64,000 nucleotides of DNA from Whitmania pigra (taxonomy: Eukaryota; Annelida; Clitellata; Hirudinida; Haemopidae). Location of the stretch: NCBI GenBank assembly GCA_021613335.1, contig JAJTWR010000275.1, positions 113,501 through 177,500 of the forward strand, written 5' to 3'. Each line of letters begins with the position of its first letter. Position 1 is the first letter of the stretch. Below, one piece after another: positions 1-17,300 of the stretch. Below the pieces are notes generated by a model. It was not told the origin of the DNA. It did not search any database and saw only the letters and a program-made list of their open reading frames with translations. The position numbers and the translations under genes were made by a program.

Positions 1-1319
1 AAGAAGCTCGCCAATTCTGGCGACAATGCAGACGACAAGAATCCGGTCTTGATACAACACGGCTATACACTGTACAAGGAAGTGCTAGGCGTTGGTGCCT
101 TCAGCACCGTAAGAACTGCTTATTCAAATACTCATAAGCGTGATGTGGCCATCAAGATAATTCCTAAAATTAACGGAGCCAAAGAGTTCTTGATGAAGTT
201 TCTTCCAAGGGAGCTGGAAATTATGCGGGAGCTGGTTCATCCAAATGTTATCGCATTTCTTCAAGCTATTGAAACCAACGTTAAGGTTTATGGCAATGCT
301 TGACAATTAACTCACTAAACTTAAATTACTTATTCAATAGCATATTAGTTTCGCCTGGGGTTCGACAGGCGAGTGTCAAAGAATTTGTTTGAATTTGTAC
401 CCTCTTTTGAGACATCGCTCAAAAACGCAATTTTGATATCGTCTATCTGATGTCGTGTTTCTAGATTTATCTCGTTTTGGAACTTGTGAATGGAGGCAGT
501 TTACTCCAGGTAATTCACCAAAAGCATAAGTTGAGCGAAGCTAACTCCTCCAACGTTTTCCTGCAGCTCTGCAACGGTTAGGAAAAATTAAGTCAAAACT
601 AAAATAAAGAAGCATCAACATTTGAATAATATTTATTTGTGAATTTGCTATACTAGACGAGATTTTAAGAATATCTGAATCTGAATTACTCTGAATCACT
701 CATTTTTAGGTATGGAATATTGTCACAGTAAAGGTGTTGCTCATAGAGATCTGAAATGTGAGAATATTCTTCTGGACAAGAAAGGACAAGTCAAGATCAT
801 AGATTTTGGTTTCGGTAGGGGCAATTTAGAGCCAGTAAAAGACAAATATCTCAGAAGTACCACGTATTGCGGTAGTTATGCCTATGCCTGTCCGGAAATT
901 CTCCAAGGCATTCCATACGTGCCACAGCTATCGGATGTATGGAGCATGGGGGTTATATTATTCGTCACGGTCAGCAACTAATTATATTTTTCAAATCACA
1001 ATCTGTTACACTAATAAATTATTTGATCAACGTTATCATACTATTAAAATACGATAAAATTAGTATTTACATGCTTCTCATAATTCCTCAGCTCCACGGC
1101 TATCTCCCATTCGAGGATATGAGTTTAAAACGCCTCATAAAACTAGTTCTAGCTGGTCCTATCTTCAAAAACGAAGTTGCACTGACGCCAGAAGCCAAGG
1201 ACCTCATTCTAAGAATTCTTGTAACCGAAGATAAAAGGTGCCACGTGTATGATGTTAAGAAAAGCAATTGGCTTCAAAATATTGATATGGAAAACACGAT
1301 GGTCACGTTTAACAATTGA
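1..1319 (+). CDS. TSSK: Testis-specific serine/threonine kinase family protein, 5' partial
   Basis: Protein kinase of the TSSK family, which phosphorylates sperm and spermatid proteins in animals. Exons read as 1-285, 465-576, 710-969 and 1092-1319, all with GT-AG borders and matching phases; about 294 residues are present and the start lies left of the window. Visible kinase elements in order are the glycine loop GVGAFSTV, the VAIK lysine, [13 protein letters not shown] at the hinge, the catalytic loop HRDLKCEN, the DFG motif (DFGFGRG), [10 protein letters not shown] (APE region) and [11 protein letters not shown]. The [12 protein letters not shown] segment and the CGS-YA-PEILQ activation loop are TSSK-like rather than CaMK- or AMPK-like. 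Exon 2 holds the hinge and is easily missed because it is only 112 bases. The protein ends soon after the kinase fold, as TSSKs do. Which TSSK paralogue it is cannot be told. Confidence 0.92.
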
Positions 1320-1575
1320 ATAACTCGATTTAATTCATTAAATATTTTTAATTCTTATCATACATGAATATTTACGAGTTTTTAGCCACTATACATAATT
1401 ATATTCGAATGTTAAGAAGCATGGTACTGAGAAATTGGATTATCAAATAACAAAACGCTTTAAATTAGATTCCAAATTAATGTCATTATTATTGTTAAAT
1501 ATTCTGTTGCTTTCTCTAAATGCAACACTTAGCTTAATCAAGTTTGCTAATTATTTATTGTTTTTAGTCCATTAA

Positions 1576-1581
1576 AATAAA
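1576..1581 (+). terminator. AATAAA polyadenylation signal after TSSK
   Basis: Canonical AATAAA about 260 bases past the TSSK stop codon. It is the likely cleavage signal for that transcript. The rest of the 560-base spacer up to AFMID shows no coding potential. Confidence 0.5.
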
Positions 1582-1879
1582 CAAATACAATTAATATATG
1601 GTTTGTTGGTTTTGCTTTTTAAAGATCATATATATTCGATTTCAAACAAGAAATATAGAGCGAGCATGTCCTAAAAGAAAATTTGTATAACAAGTTTGAA
1701 GATTCACATCCGAGGCAAAGGAGTTTACAATTCGTGCTTCGTCAGTGACCTTTCGTCATTCACATGTCGCGGTCAAAGGTCGAACGATAGTCAGATAGTT
1801 CAGTTAGCTTTAATTGCAAGCACAACACACCGATATTTTCAGTCTAACTAGACGCCGTTTGTTTTGAGTAGTAATAAAA

Positions 1880-5611
<3,732 letters not shown>

Positions 5612-7202
5612 ATTGCACATCATTCATACAAAGAACGTATTGAAACTGCGTCGATCGTTTGATAAATTAACACTTCTTAAACTTGTGTTTTCACAAATAG
5701 TTCGATATATGATTTGAAATTGTAATCGATGAAATCAATTTTTTATCCAAAGTAAACAATTTCAAAACTGACTTCTATTGCCTTTATTGAACCCATTTGA
5801 AAGGGTACTCTTAAATAAGAGTCTGCAAACTTATGATATATTTCGGACCTGAAGAGCATCAATTACAGTATTGTTTACAGTATTACAAGCATTGCTGTAT
5901 TTAGGGTTTATATGCTACTGCACATAGGATTCTATCAAATAGACAACCTTTTTTTTTTCTTGAATGGTTGAGATAGAAGCTGGTTTGTAAGCTTTCACCC
6001 AGGTAAATCTGGCTTTGGATTGAGGTGGTTTGACGACCTGCCGATAGGATGTTTTAAATGTTCATTTTTCGAAAATCTGGAGACGTTTTAATAATGCATA
6101 TATATATCCGGATTTTATGTGCTTTCTGTTATGTAATTACAAAAAAATCATGAATTTGCCTTGAAGTCCCGTTAGATCATATGCGATTAAAATATCATTC
6201 AAACTCGCTCTGAGTGTTTTTACTTGTGCCTTCAGTACAGCCTAAAAAATTTAAATAATTGTAGTTAAATACAATGTAAAAGTAATGTTATATTTAATAG
6301 ATGTGACATAAGTTTAGAAATTTTATCCGCCTCGTTGTAATAATAATTTCATATCCATTTTAAAAAGTAATTTCTTTTGTTTATATTTCATTCGCCACAT
6401 TATACGGGAGTATTATCGTTCGCAGCGTGTTTTTATTTTTATTACTTAATGCATTTATCGGGAGAAGAAATGGGGCAAGTGATTTATTTAATTTGCATCT
6501 AGTTTGAAAACAATTTGGGTGATTTGGCAATCAGATGCTTCGTTGCCAATCCCGAAGTAATTGCCTGAAATGATTTTAAAAGTTAATAAGTCTGAAAAGT
6601 CTCAACTGATTAGTTTTGAACTTTAAACTAATAATCCAACTAGAGTATAACAACATTAATTTAAACTTAAGTAGTTTAAACAAAACACTGGTTTTTGTGG
6701 GAGGGGTTTTCTGTGATGAAACCGTTAATGCACATTAATGTTGGATGTGAGATCATAGACATCATGTAACTAAAACAACTACATGTTATACATCTCAAAA
6801 TTAAGGCAATTGAAAGGCATGAAATGTCCATGTTTTATTTAAATTTAGTTTGTTTGGCATTATCAGTTTCAAACTATTCCCTTCAAAAGACACATTTTTT
6901 TTAAATTGCCTATCGAGATTATCATTTGCATGTAATTTGTATTTTTAATGAGAAATCAACTTAACTAATATCTAATTGTCATTCTTTGTGCAGATTTGAT
7001 GGCATTATTCCACATATTATAATGATTATGTTATTTCTATCTTAATACACAGAATTTATGTTTTATTGCAAGTAATTTATAGTTTAAATTAATCTTAATT
7101 ATTAAGATATTTATTATAAATATAATACGTATTTAAGATTAAAATTTATTATAAAATAATGAGCTCTTCAGACATATATTATTTCAACATTCATTTCCAA
7201 GG
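5612..7202. other. Intergenic spacer between AFMID and MTREX
   Basis: AT-rich unique sequence with many stops in all frames. I see no exon supported by family similarity, apart from a possible tiny first MTREX exon just right of it (7203-7216). Confidence 0.6.
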
Positions 7203-7458
7203 ATGGCTTTTCTAGAGTGTGCTTGTTACAATTACATTTGTACTGCTGCATAAAAGTATTTTAAACGTTATTAAATTATTATGTGATAACTCAAGTTTTT
7301 GCATTTATCTTCTGAAGAAAGATAAGGAATCACAATTGCTTTACATTACTTTTGTTTGAAGTTGTTATTTATAATTTAATTAATTTATTTAGAATTTATA
7401 GAAAATAAAACTTATTTTCATGAAACACGGCATAACAGAGCCTAACGTTTATATTTAG

Positions 7459-10400
7459 AATATTCGACGAGTCTATAAACTGGGATGCAATATACAAGCA
7501 AGCTAAAGATGATCCAGAAATGAAAAGAAATCTTCCTCCTGAATTTTTTGACAGACGCAAAAGGTTCGTCTGAAATTTTAGACGCTCAGTCTAATCTTTT
7601 TCTCACATTTATTTTTTAAAGTCATTTTTTAAAGTCTTAGATTTAAACAATTATTAATTATTACCACAAGTTACCACTACCATCACTTTTTAGATTGAGA
7701 GATGAAGTAGAAGAAAATAAGGCTGTTAAGAAGAAATTAAGCGTCTGGGGCAGGGAAAGAGAGTTAGTTGGTTGTGATGGCATTTATTATCATGATAAAA
7801 TGTAGTTAATAAAAAAATTGTTTATTATTAAGGCATTCATTATTACCATAGTTACAAGCTAAAATTTGTCAAATAAACTTTATTTTTGTGAGGGCATGTG
7901 CATTAAATAACATTCTTCACTACCAGAGTCTTTATGAGTGAGATGCCAAGATTCAAGTCCAGAAGACTTGATACTCCAGAGGGTTGTCTCCATGATGTCA
8001 TTCTGCTCGAGGGAATGGAATACAACCCCAAGCTTCATGGCCCGGACTACGAACCCGCCCGCACGTATCCCTTCACATTGGATCCTTTTCAGAAGGAAGC
8101 CATCGTGTGCATCGAAAACAATCAGTCGGTCCTCGTGTCTGCTCACACGTCTGCCGGAAAAACCGTAGTGGCAGAGTGAGTTCGTTAGCTCGTGCCGCAA
8201 TGCATTGGCGACAAAGTTGACAAAATTTCTGATTCACAGATATGCCATAGCCCAGGCTCTGAAGAATAACCAAAGAGTCGTCTACACGACCCCCATAAAA
8301 GCTCTCAGCAACCAGAAGTACATGGACCTGAAGCGGGAATTTGGCGACGTCGGTCTCATGACAGGCGACATAACACTGGACTCAATGTCAAAAGTCATCG
8401 TCATGACGACGGAGGTGAGTGGTGTTGTTATTATTGAATATGTGATGCTTTTCTTGTGCTTGTCTCATTTTATTTAATCTAGGCATTTTTAGATGTCTCC
8501 GTTTTAACTACTCATCATGAATAATATAATGTTAATAATAATAATAATCATAATATTTAACTTGTAAATGTTCACAGATTCTGAGGACCTACTTGTACAA
8601 TGGAACCTTTCTTGGCAAGGAGCCAAGTTGGATAATATTTGATGAAATTCATTACATGAGGGACAAAGGTGTTTGCTTTATTTTGAAGAAAGTGATAATT
8701 AAATAATAATAATTAATTTTAATGTGACATTACTTCATGTGAGTTATTAATGGGATGATGTCATCTACATAAAGTCCATAGTAATCTAATCTAGAGGCTA
8801 ATCTAAATGGTTTTATCACCATAAATATTTGTAATAATAATTCTAATGTAGCACCACAAGCGTCAAGATTTAGACCATTTGCCTAGTCTCCATCTGCCAG
8901 CAAATGCTAGGACCATTGCTTTTGGCATGCTTAGCACGACTGAATGCAACCTTCTGAGCCAATTTGGACCAAGTTCATGTTTTTTTTTATTTATATTTCA
9001 GAAAGGGGTGTTGCCTGGGAAGAATCGATCATCCTGCTGAAGCCACACATGCGATGCGTTTTCCTATCTGCCACCATTCCCAATGCCAAGCAGTTTGCAG
9101 AGTGGGTGTGCTACCTTCACAGACAGGCGAGTAGAATGAGTATTTTGTGCATTGTAATTTGATTGTTGGCAATATTTTTAGAGAAGACCCTCTTTTACTG
9201 GTATTTAATGGTCTTATATGTCTAATTATTTAATTGGTCTAATTATTTGTGAATTCCCTTGAATTCTTCTGCAATTGATTGCAGCCATGCCACGTGGTTT
9301 ACACGGAGTTCCGACCAACCCCGTTGATGCATTACGTGTATCCAGAAGGAGGCAATGGGATCTACCTCATAGTGGATGAAAAGGTAGCTGCAAATTGTGT
9401 ATTGTGTATTAAACGTTTTATGTTGTTTTATTTTGTCGTGTTTACGTGTTTGCAGGGGACTTTTAGAGATGACAACTTGAATGAAGCAGTCAACATCATG
9501 AAGGACACGGGAGATGCAGGCAAAGATCAAATTGGAAGGAAAGGGGGATTTGTGGGTTTGTGAAATAAATAATTTAATTTAACTTTTTAGGATGTTTGTT
9601 GCAATGTAGATGCATTTAATTATTTTGAAGGTTCATAAATTTTGATATTTTATTGCTTTGCAGGGGACTCAAACTGCTTGAAACTTGTGAAGATGATCAT
9701 CGAGAACAAGTTTGCACCCGTTGTAGTTTTCAGTTTCAGCAAGAGGGATTGCGAGGCTTATGCAACACAGACATCCAAACTTGATTTCAACACGGGTCAG
9801 TTTAATAGCATAAAACTTTTTCAAAATAGTTCAAAATAACTATAGATTTAGTAGTCTTTATATTCAATTCTACATTTAATCAATTGATTGCACAATAATT
9901 CTCAAAGATGAGGACAAAAAAGAAGTTAAAAGATATTACAATGCTGCCATATTGTATCTCTCTGAAGAAAATAGAAAACTGCCTCAGGTTAAAACATTTT
10001 ATTAATAAAATTTATTTGCATTATATCATTGATTAAACCAAATTTATTTGCATTACATTATCAATTAAACCAAATTTATATCATTGATTAAACCAAGAAA
10101 TATTTGCATTACATTATCGATTAAACCTGACAGGTTGAGCACTTCCTTCCATTGGCTCTGAGAGGCATCGGCATCCACCACTCTGGTCTCCTGCCGATCA
10201 TGAGGGAATTGACTGAGATTTTGTTTGAAGCAGGCTTCATCAAGGTTTGGCACAACCAGTTGTCTCGATTACATTAATTTCTATTGGCTATCACAAATAT
10301 TTGGATTATTTATTTTATCTTGTGTATGTATTACAGATCGTGATAAAGACCCGATTGTTGTTGTACATTATCTAGTTTGTAACTCTGGATTGTTGTTGTT

Positions 10401-13400
10401 CATTATCGCGTTTGTAATGTTACTGTCGAAATTTTCAATGGCTTTTTATCGCAAAGGTTCTCTTCACGACGGAAACGTTTGCCATGGGATTGAACATGCC
10501 TGCCAGGACCGTGCTCTTTACTGGGGCGAGAAAGTTTGACGGCAAGGATTTTAGATGGGTTTGTAAAAAAACAACTAAATGTCATGTCGTTGATATTGTT
10601 TAATTATGTGCACGCTAGAAATTGATTTTGATCTCACAAATTGACGTTGCAGCTGACATCTGGCGAATACATTCAAATGAGCGGAAGAGCTGGAAGGAGA
10701 GGTCTTGACGATAAGGGCATCGTAATCATGATGATGGACCAGAGGATGACCACAACTGTTTCTAAGGATATGATTACAGTAAATAATTATTGTTGCTAAG
10801 GATATGATTACAGTAAATAATTATTGTTGCTAAGGATATGATTATAATGAATATTTATTTCTTACCATTTTATAATTGGATGATTTGCATGGCTTGTTAC
10901 ATCAAAAATAATATTAATAAATATTACAGATAATAAGCATCATCGATAATGAAATGTGTCGCCTAATATGGCCCCAATGACAGATTGCCATTTGCAGCAC
11001 AATTTTACGAAAGAATGTTAAGAATTCATCTGAATCAAAACTCTAAACGATTTGCAGGGAAAATCAGATCCGCTAAACAGTGCCTACAGACTGACGTACA
11101 ACATGATAGCGCAGTCCCTCATGAACCAATCTGTCACCGGTGTTACCCCCGAGTTTATACTCCAAAAGTCGTTTCTTCATTTTCAGAGCTTCCCACAGCT
11201 TTGCTCCATCTACGACAGTAATTGCATAAATCATCAAAACTTTTATAACTTTTATTTACATATGCCAACCATCCGAACTTTTGTATCATTTTTATGTTAA
11301 TTTACTTGTGATTAGTTATTTAGTGTGTTTAATTTTACAGTTTCCGTAGTAAGCTTTTTAATTTGTTGCCAGGATTGGTAGCTGCCGAGGAAAAGTACTT
11401 TTCGTTTGCATTTGAGGACGAGGAAGAAGCTGCGGAGTATTATTTTCAGAGGGAACAACTTCAGATGGAGAAGGAGAAGCTCGTCCCATTTATTCAGAAG
11501 CCCAAGAATATTGCAGGCTTCCTCGTAAGAGGCAGGATGATCAAGGTTGTTGTATTTTTATTTAATTTCTTATTTAAGCTTTTAAAAGTAAAAAATTAAA
11601 TTCTTATTTAATTTCTTACAATATTTGAATTTTCATCTCTAGGTCATTATAGACGGAGTCGAATTCGGATGGTGTCCCGTGGTGAGCTACAAAATGCCAG
11701 TGCAAAAACACAAAGGCAAAAATGTTAGATTCTATTAATTTAAAAATGCTTTTCATTGATATTATATGTGTAATAACATTAATTATACATGTCTATTAAT
11801 TTAAAAATGCTTTTCATTGATATTATATGTCATATATAACATTAATTACTTGCATCTATGGACACTGTGCTAATTTGTTAATACCAATTGTCTTCAACCT
11901 AAAAGTTAAACTTTGGTTTTATTTGCAATAGTCGTCATACAATGTAAAAGAAGGAGACGAAAAGGTTGACGTCTTGCTTCACGTGGAAGAGGGATCCAAC
12001 GGCACGAAGCCATGTCCGCCAACAGGCAGGGGTGAAGGAAAGGTCGTATTAGTTCAAGATTGTTTTGTTACAGATTCATAAATTCTGATGTCACTTAACC
12101 ACAGGCGTTATTACAATAGTATTAATTTATGATTATTGAAATTCTTATTCATGCAGAATTGAGATGAACTCAAGATAATAACTTGATGTTATACCGACCT
12201 AGTTGAAACCCACAACCATTGCATTTAACCTTGTAACGACCGTGTTCCTCAATTTCAGATTGCAACAATAAGGTTCTCTAACATCGTATCCGTCAGTGAA
12301 GTTCAGGCCAAGCTACCTGAACATTTGAAGCATGCGGACGACAAAATGGGAGCAATTCTCATCATCAAGGTAATTCTGTCGATTTCAAATGGTAGTTTTT
12401 TACCGTTTTGTTATTACAACTGACGAGGGTACGAAATATTTTAACTTTATATGTCATTATTTTTGCTAACTATTTTCATGCATGATTTCTAACACAGAAC
12501 ATTTTAAAGAAATTTCCTTCTGGTCTGCCCGAATTCGGAGTGGGAATTAAAGATGAGGAATTTGTTAAAATTTTCAATGTGAGTTTATGTTAAGTGACTT
12601 GCTAATGAAGTTATTACAGTTGGAATTTATTTGTAATAACTATAAAAGATAATTAAACAAAAAATTGTTATTAATTATTTATAATGTCCACAGAGAGTGA
12701 AAAAAATGGAGGAAGATCTGAAATCTCATTCACTCCTGGCAAAGGACAAATCTATTGAAACCTACAACAAATACAAGGAACGTGAAAAGGTGGGTGGGAG
12801 AATGTCTTTGTTTTAACAAAGCAGAACTTAAACGTGGACTTTCGTATTTTTTTGTATTGTTTGTATTGTTTGCAGATCTACGAGGAAATAAAATCGCTCG
12901 AGTGTGAATTAAGAGACAAGAAGGCCCTCTTAAAGATGGATGAACTGAAGAAGAAGAAACGACTCCTCAGGAGGATGGGATACATCAACAATCGCGACGA
13001 ACTCCTCCTGAAAGGTCACGTCCTCAGGGAGATTACGTGGTAGGTATTCATAAATTAAGTAATTAAGTAATTAAAGTGACTTCATTGGTGTGGTTAATGT
13101 AAATGCAATAACTTGTGATTGTTTTATAAAGTTGTTCTGACATTGTTCTTCACTCATTCATTCATTCGTTTTTTTTTCAGCGGAGACGAACTCGTACTGA
13201 CAGAATTGCTGATGGATGGATTTTTTAAATGTCTGAGCAATGAGGAAATCTGTGCCGTCCTCAGTTGCTTTGCCTTTCAAGAAAAACAGAAAGATCCCCC
13301 TAAGTTGACAGAAGCACTTACCTCGCTTCACAAACAGATCCAGGTATGGAGATAAATGCACAAGCATGCTTTCCAAGCTTTCTCATCTATTGTATGCTTT

Positions 13401-13878
13401 TGCTTGTTGGTCTTTAGGATAAAGCCCGCCTTGTAGGAGAGGAGTCTCGAAATGTTAGACTTGAAGTTGATTTGGATGCCTACGTCGAGTCATTTACACC
13501 AGATATTATGCACGTCATCTATGCGTGGGCATCAAAATATTCATTTCCCAAACTGTGCGAAATGACGTCCATATACGAAGGTTGGATTTCTGTCACGTAA
13601 TAATAATAATGATAATGACGATAATATTGATTCATGATTGACCACTAACAGGAAGCATCTTTCGATGCATCAGAAGATTGAGAGAATGCCTGTGCGAGAT
13701 GCAACAAACCACACGTACCATTGGAACTATGGATGTTGAATGCAAATTTAAAGCTGGTCAGTTTTCTTGTTTATATTATTGGGAGTGCATTGAGAGGAAT
13801 TAATGCAAATGCTTCTCAAATTTAGGTCTCCAGCTCATATTACGAGACATCATGTTCACTGAGAGTTTGTACAGATAG
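7459..13878 (+). CDS. MTREX: Exosome RNA helicase MTR4 (Ski2-like)
   Basis: ATP-dependent 3'-5' RNA helicase that feeds nuclear RNA to the exosome (TRAMP/NEXT). Exons: 7459-7563, 7694-7762, 7927-8175, 8240-8414, 8578-8668, 9002-9126, 9285-9383, 9456-9555, 9664-9795, 9908-9987, 10134-10244, 10457-10558, 10653-10778, 11058-11217, 11373-11545, 11643-11723, 11932-12042, 12259-12369, 12498-12578, 12694-12789, 12876-13039, 13181-13343, 13418-13580, 13652-13756, 13826-13878. Motifs: [13 protein letters not shown] (Walker A), FDEIHYMRD (DEIH box), [57 protein letters not shown], then the arch and C-terminal helical domains ending IMFTESLYR. The first listed exon enters in phase 2, so a short upstream exon is missing. 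A candidate is ATG at 7203-7216 (weak GTGTGC donor), giving 1012 residues against about 1040 in human. The exon at 9002-9126 ends at a GC donor. Confidence 0.96.
10764..10850. repeat. 34-bp tandem duplication covering an MTREX 5' splice site
   Basis: The end of the exon at 10653-10778 and its GTAAAT donor are repeated 34 bases downstream (second GT at 10813), with a partial third copy after that. Use of the second donor would shift the frame. Confidence 0.85.
11728..11850. repeat. Tandem duplication in the MTREX intron after exon 11643-11723
   Basis: A segment of about 60 bases beginning CTATTAATTTAAAAATGC occurs twice in a row just inside the intron. It starts a few bases past the donor. 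Confidence 0.8.
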
Positions 13879-13932
13879 CGTCGTGATTCTATCATAATAC
13901 ATTCTGTCAACATGACATTGGATTTTGTTAAG

Positions 13933-13938
13933 AATAAA
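13933..13938 (+). terminator. AATAAA polyadenylation signal after MTREX
   Basis: Canonical signal 55 bases past the MTREX stop. The following 390 bases to AP4E1 are non-coding and include a short CCCTAA-type run at 14039-14054. Confidence 0.6.
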
Positions 13939-14324
13939 GTTGTGGATGTTGTCCGATACTTCGTTAAAAATGGAAGACTTAATTTAAGACAAATTTTGAC
14001 TTAAAAGCACGCCGGATGGTTATTTCGCTGGCGGGGTTCCCTAACCCTAACCCCGATAAAGAAAGCCGAAAATTAGCGTATAGACATTGAAATGAATAAA
14101 AATGTGGCGAAAATATTTGTTTCTTTTGATTATTGAACTGAGGTGTCGTTATCCACAATTGCAAAATGAAAATTAAAAAAGGGACATCGACTTATATAAT
14201 GTAAAAGTGAACTGAACTTATTGTAAACAAGCATTATTAAAACACAAAAGGAGATTAAAGATTGAACTGGTTCTTGTGTATAAAATGTAACTTGTTATGA
14301 ATTATAATCTAATATTGCTAAAAA

Positions 14325-17300
14325 ATGGCGGAAGTGCTGGCGAGGGGTATTAGTTCTATTTCCGATCTACTGTATGATCATTTGGGTTTTTCGGGTACTG
14401 ATGTTGCAAATAACGGTGATAGATTGAACAGATTTATCAAGTATTTTGCTAGTTTGAAATCTAAACATGTAAGTCAATTGCGCAACCGTCAATGGATTAA
14501 CCATTTGTCAAGAATCTCTATTTTTGTCAATCACAGGATGAACAGCTGTTTGCACAAGCACAAATTGAAGGGTCGAAACTGATACTAAATCAGCCTTCAC
14601 ATTCCCTGGTAATGTTAATTTAAGTTAATAGCTTGTCTAGAATATTTCTACATCAAGAAAACAAATAGATAATGAGAGATCATTTCTTTGCCGTGATAAT
14701 TAAATTAAAGTAGTTAAAATTGAGTAAGTACTCATTAATTAACTGAAAAGCATTAATGCAGATGAAGAAACATGATGAACTTCTTTTGCTGTCTTTCCTT
14801 CACATTGTTGGTCACGACGTATCTTTTGCTTTCATTCATGCCGTCAATTTGGCGCAGCAGGGAGATCTGATGGCCAAGAGAACAGGTTTTCCTTTAAAAA
14901 TATAAAAAGTAGCTGTTATTAAGAAATGACGTAATCAGTGTCAAGGCAGCATAAATTTTGGAGTTCCTTGCCATCATTTGATAATGTAAATGCCAATGTT
15001 ACCAAAATTATAAATTTCATTGCAAACATCATTATCATTTTGAATAGGCTACCTGATGTGTTCCATATTCTTCAATGAATCTCATCAATTTGCCTTGCTT
15101 CTCATCAACACAATTCTAAAGGTTAGAAATGACTTTTGCTATGGGAATAAATATTTTACAATCCTTGGAATTTCATTTATAATTGTTTTATTATTTAAAT
15201 TTGTTATATCCATCGAAATAGGATCTGCAGAACCCCGCTGTAGCCAATGAGTGTGCAGCTTTGGTTGCCACTTCACAGTTGGTTGCCAATGGCAATCTAC
15301 AGACAATTCTTCCTTATGTCACCAAAAAACTCTCTCATAGAGTGTATGTTTAAACGAAATGCTTCTTTTATTAGCATGAAACGTGTAAATAAAGTGTCAA
15401 TCTTTTTATCTTTTCGTGATACAAATCGATTCATAATCATGATTGTTATATAATGATTATTAATTATTATTAATTATTTAATTATTATTAATTTTAGTTA
15501 ATTATTAATTAGACCGATACTGAGGAAGAAAGCCCTGCAGTGTCTTTACGCTATGATTTTGAAAGACCCTTCTCTCATAGTGCAGGTGGAGTCAAACCTG
15601 TTCAACTGTCTGAAGGATCCTGATCCGGGTGTTGTCTGGGCTGCCGTTGAGATCTACTTGACCGTTTCCAAGGTAGCCATGGGTGCATTTATAATTATTA
15701 CTGTATTTTGTTTATATGCCAGAAATTAGCACAAAGGTGAAATATTTATTTGCAAATCCTACTATGTTATTTTCATCACTTTCCATCAAGCACAATCCGG
15801 GTCCGTACAGACACCTCGTCAAACCCTTGGGTAAAATGATCGAATTGGTCGTCGACGGAAGGCTGTCGAAGGCCTACGATTACCACGGGAACCCGTCGCC
15901 GTGGTTTCTAATGAGCCTCGTCAGGTTCATTGCCCTACTTTCTCGAGGATGCCAAAGGTTGAAATCTCTTCTTGCTGATGTGTAACGCGACCAGCACCTA
16001 CGATTTGGTCTTTATTGTTATGGCCTTGTAAATTGGTAAAACAATTTCCTAGCATTGTAATAGATTCTCGTAATTAATTTTTTTTTACTTTTATTGTGAT
16101 CAAACTCTTTCATTTTTGTATTTGTTAATTTATTTTTTTATTATTGTTAATATTTATTGTAAATATTATTAATTAAAAAGAATCAAATGTAACAATTTTA
16201 AGTTAATATTATAATGTTAATGTTAACGACTATATCAGTTTTATATATCACTACTAACTTTTTAAAGAGCTTATGAAATTTTACTTTGTTTTGATATTTT
16301 GTATTTTACATTGTTTGATCTGCTGGGTGTTGGTAATTAAAAATAACTATTTATGTTACATTTATTCCTTTTAATTAATTCCTTTTAACTCATTCCTTTT
16401 AATTAATTCCTTTTAATTCATTTTGAAGATCTACAGAAGAAACATCCTTGGTGTTTCTCAAACTTCTGGAACAGACAAAAACAACTCATAGAGTTGGATT
16501 TGGTTTGTGGTGATATTTGCTTTAATATTACTTATTTGCTGATTAAGAAAAATGTGATCAAATAATTAATATTTCCAATAGCATAGTAATGTCATTATTA
16601 TTAATTGCCTGTGCGGTCAAACGGATCGTACGGAAGACGCGAGCACGAACGATAGAAATTCTTCTTGATTATTTCTCTACAAAATATTTACCTTTTTACT
16701 CAAACAATTGACAGCCGTACTGTTTGAGGTGATCAGATCTATTGCGAGTTTAGATTTCATCTCTGAAGAACTGTTTGAGCAGGTTTCAAAGTCTGTCAGG
16801 TTATTCCTTTCCTCACAGTCTCTCTATCTAAAACTGACAGGTAAGTGTCATTGAGAACCATCATCAGAGCGTGCTTGATGGAATAACTTTTAATTACCAT
16901 CGATGCCAGGCGTTCGACTCCTGACCGTGTTGATTCCGAGAAAACCTGCCTCGGCCCTCCATTTCCAATCATTCATCCTCGATGTTATGAGATGTTCCGA
17001 ATCCTCACTGCTTCATGCTGTATGTTTAAATAATATTAACTAATATTAAAATTACTGCTGTTATTTATGTTTAAATAATATTAACTAATATTAAAATTAC
17101 TGCTGCTTGCAGTAATTACTCTTCAACAAGCTTTAGCATGATTTTTTTTGTTGGACCATCAAATAAATGAAAAAAAAATAACATTGTCCAAAAGTAGCAC
17201 TTGAAGGGGTTTATTCCTGCTAATGAATTAATTGTAATAAAAATTTATTCATATTATATTCCAAAGCTGATGTGAATATTGTCTTCAACATGGTTTAATA

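Noticed and set aside
16910..17019. GTTCGACTCC word resembling a tRNA B-box
   Set aside because: It lies inside an AP4E1 exon whose reading frame is conserved.
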